Below, piece after piece: positions 35,346 through 44,260 of a stretch of 58,436 bases of DNA (positions are counted from its first letter, which is position 1; each line of letters opens with the position of its first letter). The notes under the pieces are model-generated. The model was not told where the DNA came from. It searched no databases and saw only the letters and a program-made list of their open reading frames with translations. Location: the NCBI GenBank assembly GCA_021845905.1, contig JAJZVA010000015.1, positions 1-58,436 on the forward strand, read 5' to 3'. The stretch comes from Pseudomonadota bacterium. GTDB taxonomy: Bacteria > Pseudomonadota > Alphaproteobacteria > Micavibrionales > UBA2020. The position numbers were made by a program, and so were the translations under genes.

Positions 35346-36137
35346 ATGGAAAATTCTTCGGCAAGAAAAACCGTACTTGTTACAGGCTCCACCAGCGGCA
35401 TCGGCCTTGGGGTGCTGCAAGCTTTCGGCGCGCAAGGCTGCAATCTGGTGATGAACGGTTTCAGGGATCAATCCGAGATCAAAGACCTTCAGGAAGACAT
35501 CATGCGCCGTTGCGGCGTGGAGATGATCTATTCCGGCGCCGACATGCGCAAGCCCGAAGAGATCCGCGGCATGATGCAGGCGGCGGAAAAAGCTTTCGGC
35601 GGCGTCGACATCCTCGTCAACAACGCCGGCATCCAGAACGTGCAGCCGATCGACGAATTCTCCGATGAAAAGTGGGACGACATCATCGCCGTCAACCTCT
35701 CTTCCGCCTTTCACACTATCAAGGCCGCCGCGCCGGCGATGAAGAAAAAGGGCTGGGGGCGGGTCATCAACATCGCCTCGGTGCACGGGCTGGTCGCGTC
35801 GAAGTTCAAATCCGCCTACGTCGCCGCCAAGCACGGCATGGTGGGGCTGACGAAAGCGGCGGCGCTCGATCTCGCCGAATTCGGCATCACGGTCAACGCC
35901 ATCTGCCCCGGCTATGTCGATACGCCGCTGGTCAGGGGGCAGATTCCGCAGCAGATGAAAGAGCATAACTTAAGCGAAAAAGAGGTCATCGAAAAAGTCA
36001 TGCTGAAAAATCACGCGGTGAAACAGTTTGTCGAAGTCGGGGATCTTGCCGCGCTGGCGGTCTTTCTGTCTTCGGACGCCGCCGTCGCCATGACGGGGCA
36101 GGCTTTGGCCATGGACGGAGGGTGGACGGCGCAATGA
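35346..36137 (+). CDS. bdhA: 3-hydroxybutyrate dehydrogenase
   Basis: A 263-aa SDR that oxidises (R)-3-hydroxybutyrate to acetoacetate with NAD. Motifs: TGSTSGIGLGV, NNAGIQNVQPI, IASVHGLVASKFKSAYVAAKHG, and the family-specific ICPGYVDTPLVRGQIPQQM, which distinguish it from generic SDRs. Its stop overlaps the start of phaZ as ATGA, so PHB depolymerase and this dehydrogenase are coupled and together mobilise stored polyhydroxybutyrate. Confidence 0.94.
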   Translation: MENSSARKTVLVTGSTSGIGLGVLQAFGAQGCNLVMNGFRDQSEIKDLQEDIMRRCGVEMIYSGADMRKPEEIRGMMQAAEKAFGGVDILVNNAGIQNVQPIDEFSDEKWDDIIAVNLSSAFHTIKAAAPAMKKKGWGRVINIASVHGLVASKFKSAYVAAKHGMVGLTKAAALDLAEFGITVNAICPGYVDTPLVRGQIPQQMKEHNLSEKEVIEKVMLKNHAVKQFVEVGDLAALAVFLSSDAAVAMTGQALAMDGGWTAQ

Positions 36138-37495
36138 GCAAGCAACAACCGGACAAGGCCATATATTCCTTCTATCAGGCGGCCGAACGCGGCATCAAGG
36201 CCTACTTCAACATGCTGGCCGCGGGCGCGTCGCTCCAGTCGCAGATGCTGGAGGCTTTCGGGCCGGTCGTCATGATGCCGCAGGTTTACAAGGACGTCGG
36301 CAACCGGCTTGCGGCGGCGTCGGGCGTCCTGGCGCAGATGGGCAAGGAGTTCCCGAAACCGGCCTTCGGACTGACGGAGACGTCCATCGGCGGCAAGCCG
36401 GTCAACGTGACCGAGGAGGCCGTGCTGAAAAAGGATTTCTGCACGTTGCTGCATTTCAAGCGCGACACGAAGCGCAACGACCCGAAGGTCGTTATCGTCG
36501 CGGCGATGTCCGGCCATCACGCGACGCAGTTCAGGGACACGATCGCGGCGCTGCTGCCTGGGCATGACGTTTATATCGTCGACTGGAAAAACCCCCGCGA
36601 CGTGCCCATGGACAAGGGCGCATTCGGCTTTGACGACTATGTCGCGCATGTGGAAGACGTGATTGAAGCCGTCGGGCCGGGCGCGCACGTCATCGGCGTG
36701 AGCCAGTCGACGGTGCCGCTGATGGCGGCCGTGGCGCTGCTGGCGGAGAAAAATTCTCCCGTCCAGCCGCTTTCCATGACGCTGATGGGAGGCCCGATCG
36801 ATACCGCCGCGGCCAGGACGGCGGTCACGGAATTCGTCAAGGGCCGCGACATCTCGTGGTTCAAGGAAAATTTCATCGCCGAAGTGCCGGAAGGGTATGC
36901 GGGCGCGGGGCGTCCGGTTTATCCCGGGTTCCTGCAGCTGGCGGGGTTGCTGGCCGTCAATCCGCTGGCGCACATCGGCGCCTATGTCGACCTTTTCAAT
37001 TACCTCGCCGCCGGCGAGACCGGGAAGGCGAACGAGATCAAGTCGTTTTACAACGAATATCTTTCGGTCTGCGACTTGACGGAAAAGTTCTATCTCGACA
37101 CGATCGCGCGGGTCTTCCTGAAGCAGGAGCTGGCGGACGGCGCCATGCAGGTCAACGGGCAAAAGGTTGCGCCGGAAAAAATCGCCAAAACCGCGCTGAT
37201 GACCATCGAAGGGGCGAACGACAATATCGTCGCGCCGGGGCAGACGCGCGCGGCGCACAAGTTGTGTACGGGGCTGGACGACGGTCTTCATTATCATCTT
37301 TTGCAAAAAGGCGCCGATCACTACGGCATTTTCAACGGCAGGATATGGCGCGAAGAGGTCATGCCGCGGCTGGCGGGGATGATCCGCGAGAGCGCGGCCA
37401 AACAGGGCGTGCATTACGATCCGCTGGCGGGAACCGTCGCGCCGGACAAATGGAATTCTCCCAAGGCGAGAAAAAGCAAGCCGCCCCGGCCTTGA
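36134..37495 (+). CDS. phaZ: intracellular polyhydroxyalkanoate depolymerase (Ser nucleophile variant)
   Basis: A 453-aa alpha/beta-hydrolase of the intracellular PHA depolymerase family. It degrades PHB granules to 3-hydroxybutyrate. The N-terminal helix region is SFYQAAERGIKAYFN. The elbow is HVIGVSQSTVPLMAA: Ser190 occupies the position that is Cys (VCQP) in well-known family members. A candidate acid is in ANDNIVAP, and the His in ADHYGIFNGRIW matches the family motif GHYGVFNG. Start ATG 36134 overlaps the bdhA stop by four bases; an upstream in-frame codon inside bdhA is discarded. Confidence 0.9.
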   Translation: MSKQQPDKAIYSFYQAAERGIKAYFNMLAAGASLQSQMLEAFGPVVMMPQVYKDVGNRLAAASGVLAQMGKEFPKPAFGLTETSIGGKPVNVTEEAVLKKDFCTLLHFKRDTKRNDPKVVIVAAMSGHHATQFRDTIAALLPGHDVYIVDWKNPRDVPMDKGAFGFDDYVAHVEDVIEAVGPGAHVIGVSQSTVPLMAAVALLAEKNSPVQPLSMTLMGGPIDTAAARTAVTEFVKGRDISWFKENFIAEVPEGYAGAGRPVYPGFLQLAGLLAVNPLAHIGAYVDLFNYLAAGETGKANEIKSFYNEYLSVCDLTEKFYLDTIARVFLKQELADGAMQVNGQKVAPEKIAKTALMTIEGANDNIVAPGQTRAAHKLCTGLDDGLHYHLLQKGADHYGIFNGRIWREEVMPRLAGMIRESAAKQGVHYDPLAGTVAPDKWNSPKARKSKPPRP

Positions 37496-37498
37496 AGC

Positions 37499-38710
37499 TT
37501 AATGCCGGCGTTCCCAGTCTGTCATGTAATCGCGCGTCAGCGGCAGGGCGTTCAAATTCCTGGTGAACTGGATCTGGTAGACGCCGGTGCCGAGATGGAG
37601 AAATTCCATCTCCGCCATCTTGAGGTAAAACTCCCACATGCGGCAGAAGCGCTCGTCGTAGAGCGCGGCGGCCTTGGCGCGGCTGGCCTGAAAGCGGTCG
37701 TGCCAGGCGCTTAAGGTGTAGGCGTAATGCATGCGCAGCACCTCGATGTCGGTCATGAACAGGCCCGCTTTTTCCAGCACCGGCGCGATTTCCGAGAGCG
37801 CGGGCGAATAGCCGCCGGGGAAGATGTATTTGCGCAGCCACGGGTTGGTGGTGCAGGGGCCGTCGAGGCTGCCGATGAAATGGAACAGGCTGACGCCGTC
37901 GTCGTTCAGAAGATCGCGCACTTTTTCGAACACCTGTTTGTAAAAACCGACGCCGACATGCTCGAGCATGCCGACGGAGACGATGCGGTCGAACCCGCCT
38001 TCCACCTCGCGGATGTCTTTTAAAACGAAACGCACCTTGTCGTGCAGGCCTTCTCTTTCCGCGCGGGCGGTGGCCCATTTCCGCTGCTCTTCGGAAAGCG
38101 TGACGCCGGTCACGTCCGCGCCGCAGGTCTTGGCGAGATAAATCGCCAGCGCGCCCCAGCCGCAACCGACGTCGAGCACTTTCATGCCGGGCTCCACGCG
38201 CAGTTTCGAGGCGAGGTGGCGGAGCTTGTCCTGCTGCGCGCGGTCAAGGTCGTTGGCGGGATCGGTATAGTAAGCGCAGCTGTAAATCATCTCCTTGTCG
38301 AGAAAGAGCTCGTAGAGTTTGTCCGAGATGTCGTAGTGCGGCGCGACGTTCGCCGCCGCGCGCCCAACGGGATTGTACTGCTGCAGGCGCTGCAAAAGAG
38401 GCGTGAAGGCATCGCCGATTTTCTTGAGCGCCGAGGGTTGCTTTTCCCACGCGGCGAGGTTGATGGCGATCACGGTCATGAAGTCGTCGAGCGTTCCTTC
38501 TTTGATGAGCAGCGTGCCGTTCATGTAGGCTTCGCCGATATGGAATTCCGGATTGAAGAAAAGTTTATGATGCAGGGATTTGTCCGTCAGCCGGATGACG
38601 GATTTCGGCTTTTGCCCCGCGACGCCGAAGCGGTATGTTTTGCCGTTCGCGTCGATGACGGAAAGATCGCCCGATTTCACCAGCGCGCGCAACAGATAAG
38701 ACCACAGCAT
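37499..38710 (-). CDS. cfa: cyclopropane-fatty-acyl-phospholipid synthase
   Basis: Transfers a methylene group from S-adenosylmethionine to cis double bonds of membrane lipids. The protein is about 403 aa. The N-terminal lipid-binding region includes FHIGEAYMNGTLLIKEG, the SAM site is VLDVGCGWGALAIYLAK, and YDISDKLYELFLDKEMIYSCAYY and EMLEHVGVGFYKQVF are diagnostic. Start 38710 is chosen because GGGAG is six bases upstream; ATG 38716 abuts the same site. It converges with phaZ (3 bp between stops). Confidence 0.94.
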   Translation of the reverse strand: MLWSYLLRALVKSGDLSVIDANGKTYRFGVAGQKPKSVIRLTDKSLHHKLFFNPEFHIGEAYMNGTLLIKEGTLDDFMTVIAINLAAWEKQPSALKKIGDAFTPLLQRLQQYNPVGRAAANVAPHYDISDKLYELFLDKEMIYSCAYYTDPANDLDRAQQDKLRHLASKLRVEPGMKVLDVGCGWGALAIYLAKTCGADVTGVTLSEEQRKWATARAEREGLHDKVRFVLKDIREVEGGFDRIVSVGMLEHVGVGFYKQVFEKVRDLLNDDGVSLFHFIGSLDGPCTTNPWLRKYIFPGGYSPALSEIAPVLEKAGLFMTDIEVLRMHYAYTLSAWHDRFQASRAKAAALYDERFCRMWEFYLKMAEMEFLHLGTGVYQIQFTRNLNALPLTRDYMTDWERRH

Positions 38711-38999
38711 GAACATCTCCCGTGTGAATGAAGAATCGTTTTTAGGACAGAACGGCACGAGCCGCAACTCCCATCCCCCTGTTTTTACGCGCAAAGATCT
38801 TTTCGGGGGATTTTATTGACGGACGGGGCTTTTTTTCAGTTTAGCTTCATAATCGGGTGCTAACTCAAGGGAACAATGCTGTTTTCTTATGATTATGAAA
38901 ATAAATAGCCTGTCTTGCGTTTTTAGTGGCTTTTTATTTTTTGAAAATAAGCATATACATTATGCGTAATAAAAACGGGAAAGCCCAAGGTACCCTTGC
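38711..38999. other. intergenic region upstream of the HAD-phosphatase operon
   Basis: About 290 bp separating the divergent cfa and the HAD gene. It has AT-rich runs near 38875-38960 that may carry the promoter of the HAD-aminotransferase-hydrolase operon. AAGG lies eight bases before its ATG. No open frame with coding character was found. Confidence 0.4.
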
Positions 39000-39668
39000 A
39001 TGATACATGTTTACTGCGATTTTGACGGAACGATCACGACGCGCGACGCCACGGATTTCGTGCTGGAGCGGCTTGCGTCTCCCGGCTGGCTGGAGCTTGA
39101 AGCGCAATGGCAGCGCGGCGAGATGGGCTCGGCGGAATGCATGCGCCGTCAAGTGGCGCTGATGAGCGCGCCGCGCGAAGAGCTGAACCGCGTGCTGGAT
39201 GAAGTGGAGATCGACGAGGGCTTTTCCGAGTTCGTTTCCTTCTGCGACTATTCAAGCATCCCCGTGACGATCATCAGCGACGGCGTCGATTATTTCATCC
39301 ACCGCATTCTCGGCCGCCGCAAGCTCGACGTGTTCCGCGTCATCGCCAACCGGCTGACGATCTCGCCCGACAACGTTTATCAGCTGGCCTCGCCGTGGCG
39401 CTCGAGCGCCTGCACGTCGGGCGCGGGCGTGTGCAAATGCCGCGAAGTCGAAAAGGAGACCGCGCACCGCGCCTATGTCGGAGACGGGCGCTCGGATTTC
39501 TGCGTTTCCGCGACGCCGGAAACCGTGTTCGCCAAAGGCAAGCTCGCCGCCCACTGCGAAAAGACGAACACGCCCTACAAGCCTTATAAAAACTTCTACG
39601 ATGTGACTGCCGGACTGGAACTTCTGCTCCAGGAGACCTACAACCCCGAGCCGATAAAAATAATATAA
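39000..39668 (+). CDS. HAD-superfamily phosphatase, MtnX/SerB-like
   Basis: A 222-aa HAD-IB phosphatase. The nucleophile motif is YCDFDGTITTRD (Asp7 and Asp9), motif II VTIISDGVDYFI, and the metal site YVGDGRSDFCVS. It resembles MtnX-type phosphatases of methionine salvage, but no other methionine-salvage gene is present, so its substrate is open. Sixteen bases separate it from the aminotransferase downstream, and an esterase-like gene follows, so it probably acts in the same pathway. Confidence 0.8.
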   Translation: MIHVYCDFDGTITTRDATDFVLERLASPGWLELEAQWQRGEMGSAECMRRQVALMSAPREELNRVLDEVEIDEGFSEFVSFCDYSSIPVTIISDGVDYFIHRILGRRKLDVFRVIANRLTISPDNVYQLASPWRSSACTSGAGVCKCREVEKETAHRAYVGDGRSDFCVSATPETVFAKGKLAAHCEKTNTPYKPYKNFYDVTAGLELLLQETYNPEPIKII

Positions 39669-39684
39669 CAAAAAAGGAAAGATC

Positions 39685-41100
39685 ATGACCAAAGCGCTCA
39701 AAGACAATGTGATCAATATGCCCGGATCCTTCTCCGAGGAGGAGCTGCGCGCAATGGAAGCGCAATACTGCTCCCACGGCGACACGGTGCACTACATGGA
39801 AAAGCCGCCGTTTTTCGAATCGTGCGAGGGGTCCTACCTTTATGACGCGAAGGGCACGCCGTTTCTCGATCTGCAGATGTGGTATTCCGCGGTCAACTTC
39901 GGCTACCGCAACCCCCGCCTCGACGCCGTCGCCAAGCGCCAGCTGGACCGTCTGCCGCAGGTCGCCTCGCAGTATCTGCACCGCGAAAAGGTCGAGCTTG
40001 CGGCGATGATCGCGCAAGACGCCGAGCGCAAGTTCGGCATCAAGGGCCGCGTGCACTTCAACGTCGGCGGCGCGCAGGCCATCGAGGATTCCCTGAAGCT
40101 GGTGCGCAACTACACCGGCGGCAAGAGCCTGATGTTCGCCTTCGAGGGCGGCTATCACGGCCGCACGCTCGGCGCGTCGTCGATCACGTCGAGCTACCGC
40201 TACCGCCGCCGCTTCGGGCACTTCGGCGAGCGCGCGCAGTTCATCGAGTTCCCCTACCACTTCCGCGGCCCCAAGGGCATGAGCAAGGAGGAATACGGCC
40301 ACTATTGCGTGCAGAAGTTCGCCCGCCTGTTCGAGACGGAATATAACGGCGTGTGGGATTTCAAGGCGAAGAAAGCGGAATACGCCGCCTTCTACGTCGA
40401 GCCGATCCAGGGCACGGGCGGCTACGTCATCCCGCCGATGAACTTCTTCTCCGAACTGAAAAAGGTGCTCGACCAGTACGGCATCCTCATGGTGGTGGAC
40501 GAGATCCAGATGGGCGTCTACCGCACCGGCAAGCTGTGGTCGATCGAGCACTTCGGCGTCAAGCCGGACGTTATCGTCTTCGGCAAGGCCATCACCAACG
40601 GGCTCAACCCGCTCTCCGGCCTGTGGGCGCGCGAGGAAATGATCAACCCGACGATCTTCCCGCCGGGTTCGACGCACTCCACCTTCGCCAGCAACCCGAT
40701 GGGCACGTCGGTCGCGCTCGAAACCATGAAGATGCTGGAAGAAGAGGATTTCGAAGGCCAAGTGGCGCAAAAGGGCGCGCGTTTCCTTTCCGGCATTCAG
40801 ACGCTTCAAAAACGGCACAAGATCATCGGCGACGTCGACGGTCTCGGACTCGCGCTGCGCATCGAGGTGTGCAAGGAAGACGGCTTCACTCCCGACAAGG
40901 AGATGATGGACTGGATCGCCGAAGAAGGCATGAAGGCCGACATGGTCGTCGACGGCAAGCGGCACGGCCTGGTGCTCGATATCGGCGGCTATTACAAGAA
41001 CGTCATCACGCTGGCTCCTTCGCTGACGATTTCCAACGACGAGATCGACCTCGCGCTCCGCCTGCTCGACGAGCTCTTCACCCGCGCGGAGAAAAGATAA
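39685..41100 (+). CDS. class III (PLP-dependent) aminotransferase
   Basis: A 471-aa fold-type I omega-aminotransferase-like enzyme. GYRNPRLDAVAKRQLD, NVGGAQAIEDSLKLVRNYT, the pyridine-ring contact VVDEIQMGVYRTGKL and the PLP lysine in VIVFGKAITNG (Lys301) are visible. Substrates of the class include ornithine, 4-aminobutyrate, diaminobutyrate and amino-ketones; none can be chosen here. AAAGGA lies before the ATG. It is co-directional with a phosphatase (upstream) and a hydrolase (three bases after its stop), forming a compact three-gene unit. Confidence 0.9.
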   Translation: MTKALKDNVINMPGSFSEEELRAMEAQYCSHGDTVHYMEKPPFFESCEGSYLYDAKGTPFLDLQMWYSAVNFGYRNPRLDAVAKRQLDRLPQVASQYLHREKVELAAMIAQDAERKFGIKGRVHFNVGGAQAIEDSLKLVRNYTGGKSLMFAFEGGYHGRTLGASSITSSYRYRRRFGHFGERAQFIEFPYHFRGPKGMSKEEYGHYCVQKFARLFETEYNGVWDFKAKKAEYAAFYVEPIQGTGGYVIPPMNFFSELKKVLDQYGILMVVDEIQMGVYRTGKLWSIEHFGVKPDVIVFGKAITNGLNPLSGLWAREEMINPTIFPPGSTHSTFASNPMGTSVALETMKMLEEEDFEGQVAQKGARFLSGIQTLQKRHKIIGDVDGLGLALRIEVCKEDGFTPDKEMMDWIAEEGMKADMVVDGKRHGLVLDIGGYYKNVITLAPSLTISNDEIDLALRLLDELFTRAEKR

Positions 41101-41103
41101 GTC

Positions 41104-41910
41104 TTGTCCGGCATTTCGACGACAGATCGCAGCTTCTTCCTTGAAGGAACGGGCGCCAAGGCCGTTTTGCTGGTGCATGGCCTGACGGGCACGCCGTCGG
41201 AGATGCGCTTCGTCGGCAAGCATCTCAACAAGATGGGCTTCACCGTCTATGCGCCGACGCTCGCGGGGCATTGCCTTGACGAGGCGGCGCTGACGCAAAC
41301 CACCTATGAAGACTGGATGGCGAGCCTGCAAAAGGCGCTGGCCCATCTTGAAACGAAGGCGGACGACGTTTCGGCGGCGGGGATCTGCGTCGGCGGGGCG
41401 CTGGCGCTCTATCTCGCGCATCAGGAAAAAGGCAAGGTCGGCAAGGTCGCCATCTACGCGCCCGCGCTGGATTACGACGGGTGGAACCAGCCGGTCTGGT
41501 CGCGCGCCGCGCGGGTGTTCAAGGACGTGCTGATCCACGTGCCCGCCATGCGCGACATGCGTTTTCAGGAAAGCCACCCCTTCGGCGTGAAGGACGACCG
41601 CATCCGCCGCTTCATCGAAAACCCGTCGAACCTCGACGGCGCGCTGCCTTATTTTCCCGCCAGGGCGCTCTATCAGAACTACCGCCTCAACGACGCCTTG
41701 AAAAAGGCGTTGCCGGAGATCACCGTGCCGACGCTTCTGCTCCACGCGCGGGAAGACGACGTCAGCAATCCGCGCAATTCATACGCCATCCAGAAGCGGC
41801 ACGGCGGGGATTGCAGGGTCGTCCTGCTCGAAGACAGCTATCACATGATCCACGTCGACCGCGAGCGTCACAAGGTCGCGGAGCTGACGGGTGAATTCTT
41901 CAAGGGTTGA
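41104..41910 (+). CDS. alpha/beta-fold hydrolase with Cys in the nucleophile position
   Basis: 268 aa from a TTG at 41104. It resembles carboxylesterases (Est30-like): the oxyanion loop is VLLVHGLTGTPSEM, the elbow is AAGICVGGALALY, in which Cys95 occupies the position normally held by Ser, the acid is in REDDVSNP and the His in DSYHMIHVDRE. A Cys nucleophile with GxCxGG is typical of dienelactone-hydrolase-like enzymes and suggests thioester or strained-ester chemistry. The start is inferred from coupling to the aminotransferase stop. Its 3' end overlaps convergent tpm by 11 bp. Confidence 0.82.
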   Translation: MSGISTTDRSFFLEGTGAKAVLLVHGLTGTPSEMRFVGKHLNKMGFTVYAPTLAGHCLDEAALTQTTYEDWMASLQKALAHLETKADDVSAAGICVGGALALYLAHQEKGKVGKVAIYAPALDYDGWNQPVWSRAARVFKDVLIHVPAMRDMRFQESHPFGVKDDRIRRFIENPSNLDGALPYFPARALYQNYRLNDALKKALPEITVPTLLLHAREDDVSNPRNSYAIQKRHGGDCRVVLLEDSYHMIHVDRERHKVAELTGEFFKG

Positions 41911-42556
41911 TTTTCAGCAAGAACGCATTTTCGAAGATCGCATCCAGACCGCGCTGCGAAAATCGCGGATTGGCTTTGAGCGCGTCCTCGCGGGTAAGCT
42001 GACGGATATCCGCCCTACCGCCATAGAGCCTTTTCACCTCGGCCGCGTCGACGGAGAACGGCGGGCCTGACATTTTTTCCTGCGGATATTCGAATGTGAC
42101 CAGTAAAACGGGCGTGCCGGAGGGCAGGATCTCCGTCAAATGCGCTGCGTATTTCTCGCGCATGTCCCTGGGCAGGGCGACAAGCGCGGCGCGGTCGTAA
42201 ACCGCCGTGACGTTTTTCACATCGTTTTGCGTCAGGTCGAAAAAATCTCCCTGAAGGATGTGAAAGCCGTCCGCCGCGCGCGCCGTAAAAGCGCCCTGTT
42301 TTTGCGTTTCTGCCGTCAGGCCGTTTTCGCGGAAAAATTCCTCCGCCGCGATCTCGCTGAGCTCCACGCCGAGAACGTCGTGCCCCTGCCGCCGGAGCCA
42401 CAGCATGTCCTTGCTTTTTCCGCAGAGAGGCACGAGAACTTCGCCGCCCTTGCGGCCGGTTTCGTGCCAGAATTTCTTTAAAAAGCCGTTGATCTCGGCC
42501 TGATGAAAGCCCGTTTCCTGTTTTTCCCAGCGCTCGATCCAGAAAGATTTTTCCAT
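41900..42556 (-). CDS. tpm: thiopurine S-methyltransferase family protein
   Basis: A 218-aa SAM-dependent methyltransferase with the bacterial TPMT hallmarks: FWIERWEKQETGFHQAEINGFL at the start, VLVPLCGKSKDMLWLRRQGHDVLGVELS, and GDFFDLT followed by VYDRAALVALPRDMREKYA. Bacterial members methylate thiopurines and, in some species, selenium and tellurium oxyanions. The natural substrate here is unknown. Its stop region overlaps the hydrolase gene. Confidence 0.92.
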   Translation of the reverse strand: MEKSFWIERWEKQETGFHQAEINGFLKKFWHETGRKGGEVLVPLCGKSKDMLWLRRQGHDVLGVELSEIAAEEFFRENGLTAETQKQGAFTARAADGFHILQGDFFDLTQNDVKNVTAVYDRAALVALPRDMREKYAAHLTEILPSGTPVLLVTFEYPQEKMSGPPFSVDAAEVKRLYGGRADIRQLTREDALKANPRFSQRGLDAIFENAFLLKINP

Positions 42557-42696
42557 GCGTCCTCTCTTGTTTTTCCCATTGTATTACAAGGATTGTTTTA
42601 AACAAAGCCCGCAAAAATCAGCCGGTTACCTTTTGTTAAAGATATGCGGCTATACTTGTGAGGTATGTCTTTTGCACCATTTTGGGGGAGATTTCC

Positions 42697-43056
42697 ATGG
42701 CTCTTTATTTGAAAAAAACAGCGCGTGCGGCGGGTGTCGCGGCGATCGGCCTGTTGCTTTTCCATCCGTCTGCCGCGCGCGCCGACGGCGCCGCCGCCAA
42801 CGCGGCCAATAACGCGGCCGGCATCATCTGGCAGGCGGGCAACGATATTTTGCAACAGCAGATCAACGGCGCGGCCAACACCTACGGACGCGACACGGGC
42901 CGGGGTTACGGCGAGCGCGGCGACGATCGTCGCGGCTACGACCGCGGCGACGACAATGGCGGCGACGACCATGGCGCCGACAGGAGAGACGACCGCGGCG
43001 GCGATCGCGGTGGCGACGACAATGGCGGCGGAGACCGCGGCGGCGGCGACGATTAA
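42697..43056 (+). CDS. small secreted protein with an Asp/Gly/Arg low-complexity tail
   Basis: A 119-aa protein with GGGGGAG before the ATG at 42697. A signal peptide (LKKTARAAGVAAIGLLLFHPSAARAD) is followed by an Ala/Asn-rich helix (AAANAANNAAGIIWQAGNDILQ). The last 55 residues or so are almost entirely Asp, Gly, Arg and Asn in near-repeats such as DRGGDRGGDDNGGGD. The tail should be disordered and could bind cations, but no known repeat family was matched. Its stop overlaps the end of hisC by 4 bp. Confidence 0.7.
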   Translation: MALYLKKTARAAGVAAIGLLLFHPSAARADGAAANAANNAAGIIWQAGNDILQQQINGAANTYGRDTGRGYGERGDDRRGYDRGDDNGGDDHGADRRDDRGGDRGGDDNGGGDRGGGDD

Positions 43057-44114
43057 ATCTCTTTCAATGCGGCGAGAAGCCGTGCGTTTTCCTCCGGCAA
43101 TCCGACGCTGACGCGCAGGCATTGCGGCAGGCCGTATCCCGCGGCATGCATGACGAGGATGTTTCGCGCCGCAAGGCCATCGCGAATGGTTTCCGCGCGC
43201 GCGCCGCAGTCGGCGAGCAAAAAGTTCGCCGCCGAGGGATAGACTTTCAAGCCTGCTTTTTGCAGGCCTTCGGCCAGCGCCGCGCGTTCGGCATGGTTGA
43301 AAAGGCACGATTTTTTGACGAAATCCTGATCGGCCAGCGCGGCGATGCCCGCCATTTGCGCGGCAACGCCAGTGTTGAAGGCGCCGCGCACGCGGTTGAT
43401 GACGTCCGCCACGGCTTGCGGAAAATATCCCCAGCCGATCCGCAATCCCGCCAAACCGTAAACTTTTGAAAAGGTGCGCAGCATGACGGTATTGGGCGTG
43501 GCGTCGGCGAGCGCGCGTCCGTCCCCGTAGTCGCTTTCCGCGACATATTCCGCATAAGCCGCGTCGACGACGAGCAGCACATGCTCCGGCAGTTTTTCGC
43601 GCAAATATTTCAATTCATCGGCCGAGAGCAAACTGCCCGTCGGGTTGTTGGGATTGGCGACGAACATGATTTTCGTCCTGGGGCTGACGGCGGCGAGCAG
43701 AGTCTCCACGTCTCCGCGCATGTCCTTTTCCGGCGCGGAGACGGGCGCGGCGCCGGCGGCCTGCGCGGCGAGCCGGTACATGATGAAACCGTGCGCGCTG
43801 TGAACGACTTCGTCGCCGGCTCCGGCATAGGCGCGGATGATGAGCGCGATCAGCTCGTCCGCGCCCGCGCCGCAGACGATGCGGCCTGCGTCCATGCCGT
43901 GCAGCGCGGCGATTGCGTTTCGCAAGGCTGTCGCGCCGCCGTCGGGATAGCGGTGAATGCCGTCTTGCGCCGCAACATAAGCTTCGCGCGCGCGGGGGCT
44001 GCATCCCAGGGGATTTTCGTTGGCGTTGAGGCGCACCGGATGCGCGCGGCCCGCGGCGGCGGCCTTGTAAGGCGTGATCTCCAGAATGCCGGAGCGAGGC
44101 TGTGGCAGAGACAT
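43053..44114 (-). CDS. hisC: histidinol-phosphate aminotransferase (or aromatic aminotransferase)
   Basis: A 353-aa fold-type I aminotransferase. LNANENPLGCSPRAREA, GAGADELIALIIRAYAGAGDEV, VANPNNPTGSLL, DAAYAEYV and the PLP lysine in RTFSKVYGLAGLRIGW identify the HisC family. HisC converts imidazole-acetol phosphate to histidinol phosphate. Some paralogues act on aromatic amino acids instead. No other his genes are here, and the divergent neighbour is an arylpyruvate-type decarboxylase, so an aromatic substrate is possible. Confidence 0.92.
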   Translation of the reverse strand: MSLPQPRSGILEITPYKAAAAGRAHPVRLNANENPLGCSPRAREAYVAAQDGIHRYPDGGATALRNAIAALHGMDAGRIVCGAGADELIALIIRAYAGAGDEVVHSAHGFIMYRLAAQAAGAAPVSAPEKDMRGDVETLLAAVSPRTKIMFVANPNNPTGSLLSADELKYLREKLPEHVLLVVDAAYAEYVAESDYGDGRALADATPNTVMLRTFSKVYGLAGLRIGWGYFPQAVADVINRVRGAFNTGVAAQMAGIAALADQDFVKKSCLFNHAERAALAEGLQKAGLKVYPSAANFLLADCGARAETIRDGLAARNILVMHAAGYGLPQCLRVSVGLPEENARLLAALKEI

Positions 44115-44260
44115 GATTTTCCTTTTGCGCTATAAAAGACTATCATAATGAAGGAGCGGGCAGGCTTACAAGGCTTAAAAATCGCCGCGCTTGATATAGG
44201 TCAAGAGACGGGCGGCCGGGCTTCATATTATATCTGAACTTTCATAGCGGAAACGGTGAG

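Noticed and set aside
39340-41745. 801-aa open frame on the minus strand
   Set aside because: Antisense to the HAD, aminotransferase and hydrolase genes; composition is that of a shadow frame.
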